From Anaeromyxobacter dehalogenans (GTDB lineage: Bacteria; Myxococcota_A; UBA9042; DTJE01), in NCBI GenBank assembly GCA_020722625.1, contig DYKK01000015.1:1-20779 (forward strand): 20,779 nt of DNA, read 5' to 3'. The position numbers were made by a program, and so were the translations under genes. The notes beneath the pieces are model-generated. The model ran no database searches, was not told the DNA's origin, and saw only the letters and a list, made by a program, of their open reading frames with translations. How positions within the stretch are numbered: the first letter of the stretch is position 1; every line of letters begins with the position of its first letter. Positions 1 to 7,180 of this stretch are shown here, in pieces.

Positions 1-167
1 ATCTTCACGTCGGCCATGTGGACCGGCCGGTCGGGTTCCTTGCGGACCCGTTCGCGCACCACGAGGCGCACCCCGAGGTTCGCCCGGACCCTGGGTTTCG
101 GAGGCCGCGGCGGCGCCGCCTCGTCGCCCTTCGCCGGTTCCGCCGTCTTGACGACGCGTTCCACCAT
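1..167 (-). CDS. N-terminal fragment of an unknown protein, cut by the window edge
   Basis: An open frame of 55 codons starts with ATG at 167 and runs off the left end without a stop. It begins 5 bp after the TGA of the MopuM lipoprotein gene, and a GGGAGTGAG stretch that could serve as ribosome binding site lies just upstream, partly within that gene's end. The tight spacing suggests translation in the same operon. The visible peptide starts MVERVVKTAEPAKG, continues through a Pro/Arg/Lys-rich linker (about residues 10-27) and then a Val/Arg-rich stretch (NLGVRLVVRERV) that could begin a beta-structured domain. No signal peptide is visible. I do not recognise the family. An open frame of this length is common by chance at this G+C, so the call rests mainly on position and spacing. 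Confidence 0.5.
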   Translation of the reverse strand, partial: MVERVVKTAEPAKGDEAAPPRPPKPRVRANLGVRLVVRERVRKEPDRPVHMADVK

Positions 168-172
168 GACGC

Positions 173-3082
173 TCACTCCCAGACGCTCCAGGACACCGTG
201 TACTTCGCACAACTGGCGTCGCTGCCTCCCGACGGCTTCACCTGGATGTCGAGATACCCGCTGTCGTCGCAGTCACCCGGCCAGCACTGCTCATCCGAGT
301 TCTCGACCTGGAGGAACACCGTGGAACCGTTGCTCGACGCGACGCATGCCGGGATGCCGCCGCTCTGGTCACAGTAGCTATTCTCCGACCAACAGACGCA
401 GATGACGTAGGAACGACCGGAAACCCCGGTGAAGGTCACGCTCCCGTAAATGTCATCCGACCACAGATTGGCCTTGTTCTCATTCTTGAACACGGCGATC
501 CAGTCCGTGTCTCCATACGGCAGAAGGCGACCGGAGAACGTCCCCTGGCAGCCATCCAAGGTGCAGTAACCAATCGTGGGGCCGAAATACGAGTTCGGCA
601 GGTCGGCCAGATATTGTTGAGAGGTATTATAATCATAATAACTTTCCTCGACAAAACCCTCGTCCGTGCTCCCGTCGCAGTCGTCATCCACCAGATTGCA
701 CGACTCCGCAGGGGCGCTCGGGCACGAGGTCACGCACAGGTCCTTGTACGAGCAGGTCGCGTAGTCGTAGCAGTTCTTCGGCTGCGGGGCCGTGCAGTTG
801 ACCCACTGGCCGAAACTGCACGTCTCCATCCCCGACCCGCACATGGTCGAGCACGGCCGGGTCAGGTTCTCGTCGGTCTGGCCGTTGCAGTTGTCGTCCC
901 GGTTGTTGCACGACTCCGAGGGCGCGGCCGGGCACGACGTGACGCACATGGGCTCCACCTGGCAGTTGTTGTAGTTCAAACAGTTCTTCGGCTGCTGGGC
1001 CGTGCAGGTCCCCCACTGTCCGGACTGACACGTTTCGATTCCCGACCCGCACATCGTCGAACAGGGGCGGGTCACGTCCTCGTCCGTGGCCCCGTTGCAG
1101 TCGTCGTCCTTGTTGTTGCAGGACTCGGGCGGCGCCGCGGGGCACGAGGTCACACACACGCTTTCGAGCCCGCATGTCTGGTAGTTCGTGCACCACTTCG
1201 GCTGCAGGGCCGAGCAGTTCTTCCACTGGCCCGCCACGCACGTCTCGGTCCCGGCCCCGCACGGGCTGGAGCACGCCTGGTGCAGGTCCTCGTCGGTCGC
1301 GCCGTCGCAGTCGTCGTCCGCGTTGTTGCAGACCTCGGCGAGCGTGTCCGTCAGGTCCGTGCAGTCGAGCCCGGTCCCCGTCCCGTTGCACACGAACGTT
1401 CCCTCCGGGCACTCGTCCCCGTCCGGGCCGTCGCAAGGCTGCCCCTTCTGCGGGAAGTCCTCGTCCGGGCCGCCCTCGCAGTCGTCGTCCCGGCCGTTGC
1501 ACTTCTCGACCGCGCCCGGGTACACGGAGGCGTCCAGGTCGTCGCAGTCCCCGGGCTTGGCCGCCGTGTACTTGCCCTCCGGGCCGCACAGGCACTTCTG
1601 GTTGTCCGCGACCCCGACCCCGTCCGCGTCGTGGTCGTAGTAGTGGTCCGCGCACCCGAGCGACCCCTCAGGGTCCTTGACCCCGTCGCAGTCGTCGTCC
1701 CGGCCGTTGCAGGTCTCGGCCACCCCCGGGTGGACCGAGGCCTCCCCGTCGTCGCAGTCCCCGACCTGCGAGGCCGTGTACGGGGAGACCGGTGCGCACA
1801 GACACTTCTGGTCACCCGCCAGCCCGTATCCGTCTCCATCCCCGTCCTTGAAGAAGTCCTGGCACCCGTTCGCGCCCTCCTCGTCGGTCAGGCCGTCGCA
1901 GTCGTCGTCCGCGCCGTTGCACGCCTCCGAGGCCCCCGGGTGGACCGCGGCCTGCGCGTCGTCGCAGTCCCCGCCGACGAGGGCCGTGTGCGGCGGCGCG
2001 GCCCCGCACAGGCACCGGAAGTCCGCTGTCACCCCGTAGGCATCGCCGTCGTCGTCCCGGTAGTAGTTCGCGCACCCCTCGGCGCCCTCCGGGTCCGTGG
2101 TCCCGTCACAGTCGTTGTCCACCGCGTCGCACGTCTCCGGCCCGGGTTCCTGGGCCTTGCAGACCCACTGGCCACCCTCGCAGACCTCGGGTCCCTTGCA
2201 CACGGTCCCTTCGAACGTCTTCTCGCATTCCTTCGCCGCGATCCCCTCGTCCGTCTGGCCGTCGCAGTTCTCGTCCGCACCGTTGCAGTCCTCGGCCTCC
2301 GGGGTCCTCGCGTCACACGGGGTCAGGCCCCCCGGCGCGCACATGCGCTTCCCGAAGCAGGTCCCGAACTCATTCTGAATGTAACAAGTTGTCTTGAAGC
2401 CATTGTCAATGAAGTCTTGCGTACAGATGCACTCCCCCTCCGCGGGGACGCACTGCTGGAAGACCGACGAGCGGTCCTCGGGCGGAACGTACTCGGTGCA
2501 GGCGTACCCGTCCGGACAAGGGTCCTTCGAGCAGTCCCTCCCGCAGAACTTCCCGTCCGGGCCGTGGTCCACGCAGAGGTCGCCCGTCTTCAGGCCGGGC
2601 TGCCGGCAGTCCTCGTGGTACTCGCACGGGCGGCACAGGCGGTTCACGACGGGGAGGCAGATGAACACGACGTCGCCGCCCGTGTTCGTCACCGCCTTGC
2701 ACTCCCATCCGGCCGGGCACTCGTCCTCGAGGCACAGGGGCGCGCAGACCTTCTCGCCGCCCACGGTCTCGACACAGAAACCCGACCCGCAGTCCTCGCC
2801 GGTCTCGCACGGCTCCGGGCCGGTCGGCACGTCGGCGTCGCCGAGGACCTCCCCGGGGAAATCCGGACCGGGGCCTCCATCTCTCGTGCCCTCCGTCCCG
2901 AGGTCCGGAAACACGATGTCGAGGCCCCCGCGATCCGTCGCGGCGACCTCCGGTACGGCCTGATCCGTGACAACCCCGTCCGCCGGCCCCCCCGGGGTGG
3001 CGGACCCGCCGCACCCGGCCCACGCCCCGCACGCCACCGGGACGGCCACGACCCAGACACTCCACCCGAACCGCAATGACAT
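173..3082 (-). CDS. Large Cys/Asp-rich lipoprotein with MopuM (putative metal-binding) repeats
   Basis: This 969-aa protein has a signal peptide with a lipobox ending at C24 (AWAG|C), so it is probably lipid-anchored and exported. An Asp/Pro/Gly-rich linker follows, then a Cys-rich EGF-like stretch (about residues 90-260). Nine cores of the type CNxxDDxCDGxxDE are centred near residues 266, 318, 388, 458, 528, 585, 655, 725 and 795. Such cores are the MopuM putative metal-binding motif common in Myxococcota surface proteins; the Asp-rich loops probably bind calcium. Between some cores lie YRDDDGDAYG-like segments resembling calcium loops. The C-terminal ~155 residues form a distinct aromatic, Ser/Gly-rich domain that looks beta-sandwich-like. 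A GAGAGGA ribosome binding site precedes the ATG by about 6 nt. It lies 37 bp downstream of the 574-aa gene and 5 bp upstream of the edge gene. Exact function is unknown; adhesion or surface scaffolding is an inference. Confidence 0.9.
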   Translation of the reverse strand: MSLRFGWSVWVVAVPVACGAWAGCGGSATPGGPADGVVTDQAVPEVAATDRGGLDIVFPDLGTEGTRDGGPGPDFPGEVLGDADVPTGPEPCETGEDCGSGFCVETVGGEKVCAPLCLEDECPAGWECKAVTNTGGDVVFICLPVVNRLCRPCEYHEDCRQPGLKTGDLCVDHGPDGKFCGRDCSKDPCPDGYACTEYVPPEDRSSVFQQCVPAEGECICTQDFIDNGFKTTCYIQNEFGTCFGKRMCAPGGLTPCDARTPEAEDCNGADENCDGQTDEGIAAKECEKTFEGTVCKGPEVCEGGQWVCKAQEPGPETCDAVDNDCDGTTDPEGAEGCANYYRDDDGDAYGVTADFRCLCGAAPPHTALVGGDCDDAQAAVHPGASEACNGADDDCDGLTDEEGANGCQDFFKDGDGDGYGLAGDQKCLCAPVSPYTASQVGDCDDGEASVHPGVAETCNGRDDDCDGVKDPEGSLGCADHYYDHDADGVGVADNQKCLCGPEGKYTAAKPGDCDDLDASVYPGAVEKCNGRDDDCEGGPDEDFPQKGQPCDGPDGDECPEGTFVCNGTGTGLDCTDLTDTLAEVCNNADDDCDGATDEDLHQACSSPCGAGTETCVAGQWKNCSALQPKWCTNYQTCGLESVCVTSCPAAPPESCNNKDDDCNGATDEDVTRPCSTMCGSGIETCQSGQWGTCTAQQPKNCLNYNNCQVEPMCVTSCPAAPSESCNNRDDNCNGQTDENLTRPCSTMCGSGMETCSFGQWVNCTAPQPKNCYDYATCSYKDLCVTSCPSAPAESCNLVDDDCDGSTDEGFVEESYYDYNTSQQYLADLPNSYFGPTIGYCTLDGCQGTFSGRLLPYGDTDWIAVFKNENKANLWSDDIYGSVTFTGVSGRSYVICVCWSENSYCDQSGGIPACVASSNGSTVFLQVENSDEQCWPGDCDDSGYLDIQVKPSGGSDASCAKYTVSWSVWE
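700..1330 (-). repeat. Coding tandem repeat, 210-bp (70-aa) period, family B
   Basis: The conserved TTG(C)A block that encodes the CN of each MopuM core recurs with its end at 700, 910, 1120 and 1330, exactly 210 bp apart. The intervening units share the plus-strand anchors 'gctgc..ggccg' at 781, 991 and 1201. In protein they read as a PCSTMCGSGxETC half, a QPKNC half and a CVTSCPxAPxESCNN core. The outermost copies are more diverged. Confidence 0.88.
1501..2131 (-). repeat. Coding tandem repeat, 210-bp (70-aa) period, family A
   Basis: Core blocks end at 1501, 1711, 1921 and 2131, again exactly 210 bp apart. The plus-strand anchor 'cccggg' recurs at 1515, 1725 and 1935. In protein the unit is a Y(R/K)DxDGDxYG calcium-loop-like segment, a CLCG segment, GDCDDxxAxVHPG, and a CNGxDDDCDG core. 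The sequence differs from family B although the period is the same. Confidence 0.88.
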
Positions 3083-3119
3083 GGCAATCCTCTCGGCGGC
3101 CCGCGACGCCCCGGCCCGC

Positions 3120-4844
3120 CTACTTCCTCCCGAACGGGATGGTCAGGCGCAGGGTCCACGCCTTGGAGTTCGTGTCGTACCCCACCAGGACCGGGATGTC
3201 GCGGATCTGCAATCCCACCTGCGGCATGGTCCCCACGGTCCGGTCCGGGCCGTATCCGTGCGTGACCCCACCGATCAGGGCGAGGTCCTTGCCGAGCGGG
3301 TAGGCGGCGTGCGCGCTCGCGGTCCCGGACGACAGGCGGCCTCCCTGGAGGACCGTCTCGTCCTGCACCCGGAACATCATCTGCTGGATCGTGAACTCCG
3401 CCGTGGCCCGGAACTGGTCCTCCGGGACCTGCGGGGCGTTGTTGCGGCGGTACTCCAGCAAGAACCCCTCGAACTTCTTCGGGTCCTGGAATCCAAAGGA
3501 CGCACCGTAGTTCAGCAGGCGCGAGTCGGACAAGCCGTATGTCGCATCGGCCTTGTACACCATCCCTTCCTTCGGGTGACCCTCGATCGAGGCCGAGGCC
3601 GTGCTCCCGCTCGACCCGAACGCCGCGTTCAGGGCCACGGTCAGGTCCCGGGCCGAGTAGCGGGTCGTCAGCGACGTGGTCTCGTCGCCGGCCGGACCGG
3701 TCTTGCGCGTCATTTCCAGCGACTTGCCGTCCTTCGCATAGCGGTCGGTCTGCTCGGACGAGACCTTGCCCCCTTCGATGGTCAGGGTGTTGCTCCGCGA
3801 GAAGAAGCCGTCCGTGACGTCACGCGACAGACGCACGTTCAGCAGCCCCTTGTCGAACTCGTACGACGCGGCCCCCGCGATCCGGTCCTGCTTGTCCCCG
3901 TATTCGATCTTCGCGTCCGCCGAGGCCCCCTTGTCCCGGTTCCACGCGACCCCGGCGGAACCGGAGGCGCGGTCCGTCCGCCCGCGCGCCCCGACCTGCG
4001 CGCTCAGGAGGCCGTCCTTGTCGATCGTGGCGCGCGTGGAGACCTCGGCCGTCTCGTCGCCGTAGGACGCCCCCACGGTCCCGGTGGTCCCCTGCCCGCC
4101 CTCGTGGGCGACCCCGGCCTCGGCCTTGAAGCGCCCGGACTCGTACCGGACGCGGGCGGAAATACTCTCGAGCGCGATGTCGCGGACCTTGCCCAGTTTC
4201 GCCTGGACCTCGGCGTCCAGTCCCCGGGCCAGCGACGTCTTCGCCGCGACCTCGGGGAGGGTCACGTTCGCGGCCACGGCCGCGGCCGCGGCCAGGAGGA
4301 TCGCGGCGACCACCTGGCCGGGGTGGCCCGCCACGTAGTTCGAGACCTTCTTCGCGAGGTCCTGCCCCTCCTCGGACCCGAGGTACGCCTCGGCCTGCTC
4401 GTCGAGGACCTGCCCGAGGACCTCGATCAAGGCCCCCGCGGCGTCCCGGCTCTCGGCGTCGAGGCCCTCGACCTTCCCGACCTGGTCGCCGGCCGCCTTG
4501 ATCAGGGCGTCCACGGCCTTGGAGGCGTAGGTCATGATGCGGTCGGGGCTGGTGTGTTTCGTGACGAGTTCAAAGAGTTTGCCGCCGAGCATCTGCCCGA
4601 GGAGGGCCTCGTAGGACTGGCGCTGGGCGGCCTTGCGCTCGTCCTCGGTCGCCTCGGGCTTCGGTGTCTCGACGCCCGGCTCCCCCTCCCCTCTCGGGGA
4701 CAGGGCGCGGCTCCCTTCCTCGTACCCGACCCCGCGCAGAGACTGGCGCATCCGGCCGCGCGAGGACGGCATCGCTTCCCCGGCCTTGTGCCCCGGCCCC
4801 GAAGAGGTCGTGGTGTCGGTCGTCTTGTCCGCAACGGTCGGCAT
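3120..4844 (-). CDS. Unrecognised 574-aa protein: disordered/helical N-terminus with LRGxxYEEG motif, beta-rich C-terminus
   Basis: I chose the ATG at 4844 because GGAGG lies 6 nt upstream and the downstream codons read MPTVADKTTD. Residues 1-75 are polar and disordered; residues 36-50 read LRGVGYEEGSRALSP. From memory, this motif resembles short segments in DUF4157-type and contractile-injection-associated proteins of Myxococcota. Residues 76-175 look alpha-helical. Residues 177-194 form one hydrophobic Ala-rich segment, a possible transmembrane helix. From about 225 to the end the chain alternates short amphipathic strands and turns (for example GTVGASYGDETAEVSTRATI), like a beta-barrel or beta-helix. 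It ends in LTIPFGRK. There is no N-terminal signal peptide and no terminal aromatic, so a standard BAM-inserted porin is unlikely. It is the first gene of the leftward operon with the MopuM lipoprotein. No function is assigned. Confidence 0.85.
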   Translation of the reverse strand: MPTVADKTTDTTTSSGPGHKAGEAMPSSRGRMRQSLRGVGYEEGSRALSPRGEGEPGVETPKPEATEDERKAAQRQSYEALLGQMLGGKLFELVTKHTSPDRIMTYASKAVDALIKAAGDQVGKVEGLDAESRDAAGALIEVLGQVLDEQAEAYLGSEEGQDLAKKVSNYVAGHPGQVVAAILLAAAAAVAANVTLPEVAAKTSLARGLDAEVQAKLGKVRDIALESISARVRYESGRFKAEAGVAHEGGQGTTGTVGASYGDETAEVSTRATIDKDGLLSAQVGARGRTDRASGSAGVAWNRDKGASADAKIEYGDKQDRIAGAASYEFDKGLLNVRLSRDVTDGFFSRSNTLTIEGGKVSSEQTDRYAKDGKSLEMTRKTGPAGDETTSLTTRYSARDLTVALNAAFGSSGSTASASIEGHPKEGMVYKADATYGLSDSRLLNYGASFGFQDPKKFEGFLLEYRRNNAPQVPEDQFRATAEFTIQQMMFRVQDETVLQGGRLSSGTASAHAAYPLGKDLALIGGVTHGYGPDRTVGTMPQVGLQIRDIPVLVGYDTNSKAWTLRLTIPFGRK

Positions 4845-4870
4845 GGTGGTCCTCCGTGTCTGTCGGAGGC

Positions 4871-4900
4871 ATTGTCGAATTTCCGGCGGGTTCGTGTCAA
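4871..4900 (-). promoter_or_regulatory. Putative sigma70 promoter for the 574-aa/MopuM operon
   Basis: On the minus strand a perfect TTGACA (4900-4895) is followed after 18 bp by GACAAT (4876-4871), which matches four of six -10 positions. It lies in the 93-bp divergent gap between the 574-aa gene and the glycosyltransferase gene. The leader would be only about 20 nt. I saw no comparably good promoter for the plus-strand genes; TACCAT at 4911-4916 is a weak -10 candidate without a matching -35. Confidence 0.4.
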
Positions 4901-4937
4901 TCCCCCGTGCTACCATCGCGCGCGGGAGCGTGGGACG

Positions 4938-6158
4938 ATGGCGCGTCACATCGCGATCCTGTGCGATTCGTACCCGCCCGAGGTCCGTTCCGCGGCGACC
5001 CTGATGGGCGAGGTGGCGCGGGGGCTGCGGGACCGGGGATGGGAGGTGACCGTCCTGACCATTGGACCGGGTCGGGGACCGGCGAACGGGGACGGGGTCC
5101 ACGTGGTCCGGGTCCCGTCGTTGCCGCTGCACGACGTTCCGGCCTGGAGAAAGGGGCTCGCGTGGCTGGCCCTGCCCGCGGTGGTGGCCGGGGCGGGGGC
5201 GCTCGTCGTGCGCCGCCCGGACGTCCTGTGGGTCTATTCGCCGCCCCTGACCTTCGGTCTCGCGGCCGCGGTCCTGAAGCGGCGCTTCCGCTGCCGCCTG
5301 GTGCTCCACGTCCAGGACCTCTTCCCGGACAACGCGGTGGACCTGGGCCTTTTGCGGGACCCGGTTTTGACCCGGTCCTGGCGCCTCGTCGAGGATGTCT
5401 GTTACCGCGCCGCGGACCGGGTCGTGGTCCACTCCGCCGGGCATGTCCCGTGGTTGCGCCGCCACGCGGCCTTCGCGGACCGGCCCGACGCCATCGCCGT
5501 CGTCCCCAACTTCGTGGACGTGGAGGCGGTCCAGGCCGCGCCCCCCGACGCGGACCTCAAGCCGCGCATCGGCCTGCAGGGCCGGTTCGTCTTCGTGTTC
5601 GGCGGGGTCATGGGGTTCGCCCAGGACCTGGACACGGTCGTGGAGGCCGCGCGGCTCCTGGGCGACCGCCCGGACCTCGCGTTCCTGCTGGTCGGGGACG
5701 GGGTCGCGCGCGAGGCCGCGCAGCGCCGGGCCGCTGGGCTTCGCCTGGTCGTGTTCCACGACTGGGTCCCGCCGCGGGAGTTTGCGCGATGGCTGCGTGC
5801 GTGCGACGCGGGCCTCGTCACGCTGCGGCCCGAGATGACGACCCCCGTGGTCCCCTCCAAGACCCTGACCTTCCTGGCGGCGGGGCTCCCGGTCGTCGCT
5901 GCGGTCCCCCGGACGAGCGACACCCGCGACCTTGTGCTCCAGGCCCGATGCGGTGTCTGGGTCCCGGCCGGCGACGCGAGGGCCCTGGCCGCCGCGTGCG
6001 CAACCCTCGCGTCGGACCCGGCCTCGGCGCGGGCCATGGGCGAACGGGGACTCGCGGCCTGCCGCGACGGCTTCTCGCGCGAGGCTGGCCTCGATGGAGT
6101 TTGCCGTGTCCTCGAGGCGGTCCTCGCACCGTCCGCCGGTGGGGAGAGGACGCCATGA
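4938..6158 (+). CDS. Group 4 glycosyltransferase, WbuB-like
   Basis: This 406-aa protein has the two-Rossmann GT-B layout of GT4 enzymes. The N-terminal acceptor domain starts HIAILCDSYPPEV, and HVQDLFPDNA (residues 124-133) is characteristic of WbuB-type amino-sugar transferases. The C-terminal donor domain contains FVFVFGGVMGFAQDLD (217-232), LLVGDG (250-255) and PSKTLTFLAAGLPVV (306-320). It probably transfers an N-acetylated amino sugar from a nucleotide donor to a lipid-linked acceptor at the inner membrane face during O-antigen or exopolysaccharide assembly; the substrate is not readable. In many homologues the SK motif is followed by a Glu-containing stretch, whereas here it is TLTF. 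Start: ATG at 4938, with GGGAG 9 nt upstream. Its TGA overlaps the next ATG (6155-6158), which implies translational coupling. Confidence 0.9.
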   Translation: MARHIAILCDSYPPEVRSAATLMGEVARGLRDRGWEVTVLTIGPGRGPANGDGVHVVRVPSLPLHDVPAWRKGLAWLALPAVVAGAGALVVRRPDVLWVYSPPLTFGLAAAVLKRRFRCRLVLHVQDLFPDNAVDLGLLRDPVLTRSWRLVEDVCYRAADRVVVHSAGHVPWLRRHAAFADRPDAIAVVPNFVDVEAVQAAPPDADLKPRIGLQGRFVFVFGGVMGFAQDLDTVVEAARLLGDRPDLAFLLVGDGVAREAAQRRAAGLRLVVFHDWVPPREFARWLRACDAGLVTLRPEMTTPVVPSKTLTFLAAGLPVVAAVPRTSDTRDLVLQARCGVWVPAGDARALAAACATLASDPASARAMGERGLAACRDGFSREAGLDGVCRVLEAVLAPSAGGERTP

Positions 6159-7180
6159 TGGAGCACGCCGCCTTCTATCGAGGCCGCACGGTCCTCGTGA
6201 CCGGGGGCGCGGGCGCGGTCGGCTCGAACCTGGTCCGGGCGCTGCTGGACCTTGAGCCCCGCGCCGTGGTGGTCCTGGACGACCTGTCGAGCGGGCCGCG
6301 CTGGAACCTCCCCGAGGTCCCATCCCTCCAAGTGGTCGTCGGGTCGGTGACGGACCCCGCGGCCGTCGCGGAGGCCTTCCGTGAACAACCGGACGTGGTC
6401 TTCCACCTCGCGGCCCTCTTTGCGAACCAGAACTCGGTGGACCACCCGGAACGCGACCTCGAGGTCAACGGTCTGGGGACACTTCGAGTCCTGCGGGCCT
6501 CGGTCGCGGCAGGCGCCCGGCGCTTCGTGCTCGCGTCCTCCGGGTGCTCGTATCACCAGGACGGCCTGCCGCTCCCGGTCCGCGAGGAGGACGCGGTGAT
6601 CCACCCGTCCACCCCGTACCAGATCACCAAGGGCCTCGGTGAACTTTATTGCGACTATTTTCACAAGAAATACGGTCTGCCCGCGGTCCGCGCCCGCCTG
6701 TTCAACTCGTTCGGTCCCGGCGAGGTCCCGGGGCCTTACCGCAACGTCATCCCGAACTTCCTGTACCGGGCCCTGTCCGGACGGCCCCTGGTCATCACCG
6801 GCACCGGGCGCGAGACCCGCGACTTCACGTGGGTCGGCGACATCGTGGAGGGGCTCCTCAAGGCCGGGGCCGCGCTGGATGCCGCAGGGGAGGCCATCAA
6901 CCTCGCCACGGGCCGGGAAGTCGAGGTCGCGCACGTGGCCGACGTGGTCTTGCGGCTGACCGGGTCCACCGCGGGGGTCCGGTACGCCGCGCGCCGGGAC
7001 TGGGACACCAAGTCCCGGCTGGTCGCGGACATCTCGAAGGCCCGGCGCCTGCTCGGGTACGCCCCGGGGGCCGTGTCGTTCGAGGAGGGCGTGCGCAGGA
7101 CCCTCGACTGGATGACCACGAACCGGGACCGGATCCGGCAGGAACCGGGTGCCGCGGCCCTTCTGGGGGACGAGCGATGA
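6155..7180 (+). CDS. NAD-dependent epimerase/dehydratase (extended SDR, nucleotide-sugar modifying)
   Basis: This 341-aa protein is typical of extended short-chain dehydrogenases that act on NDP-sugars. The Rossmann motif GGAGAVG is at residues 17-23, the acidic NAD-binding end of strand 2 is LDDLSSG (41-47), the catalytic Ser lies in SSGCSY (128-133), and the Tyr-Lys pair is YQITK (Y155, K159). The sugar-side region RLFNSFGPGE (181-190) is intact. The exact reaction (4-epimerisation, 4,6-dehydration or decarboxylation) cannot be read from sequence alone. Two adjacent ATGs (6155, 6158) are possible; the first gives an ATGA overlap with the glycosyltransferase stop, and AGAGGA upstream could serve either. 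It probably supplies the sugar nucleotide used by its neighbours. The gene ends in an ATGA overlap with the epimerase gene. Confidence 0.9.
   Translation: MMEHAAFYRGRTVLVTGGAGAVGSNLVRALLDLEPRAVVVLDDLSSGPRWNLPEVPSLQVVVGSVTDPAAVAEAFREQPDVVFHLAALFANQNSVDHPERDLEVNGLGTLRVLRASVAAGARRFVLASSGCSYHQDGLPLPVREEDAVIHPSTPYQITKGLGELYCDYFHKKYGLPAVRARLFNSFGPGEVPGPYRNVIPNFLYRALSGRPLVITGTGRETRDFTWVGDIVEGLLKAGAALDAAGEAINLATGREVEVAHVADVVLRLTGSTAGVRYAARRDWDTKSRLVADISKARRLLGYAPGAVSFEEGVRRTLDWMTTNRDRIRQEPGAAALLGDER

Noticed and set aside
610..645. TATAAT-like sequences near 625-640
   Set aside because: They lie inside the MopuM coding region in a Tyr/Asn-rich stretch, with no matching -35 and no gene start nearby.
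700..2131. Regular direct repeats as a possible CRISPR array
   Set aside because: The 210-bp units are coding, in frame and diverged, with no short identical repeats separated by unique spacers.
614..3079. Long plus-strand open frame opposite the MopuM gene
   Set aside because: It is the antisense reading of a high-G+C repetitive gene, rich in Arg/Val/Ala, with no ribosome binding site or recognisable domain; the minus strand has clear motifs.
2967..4937. Upstream extension of the glycosyltransferase frame
   Set aside because: The frame is open by composition only; the protein fold starts at MARHIAILCD (4938), and the extension is antisense to the 574-aa gene.
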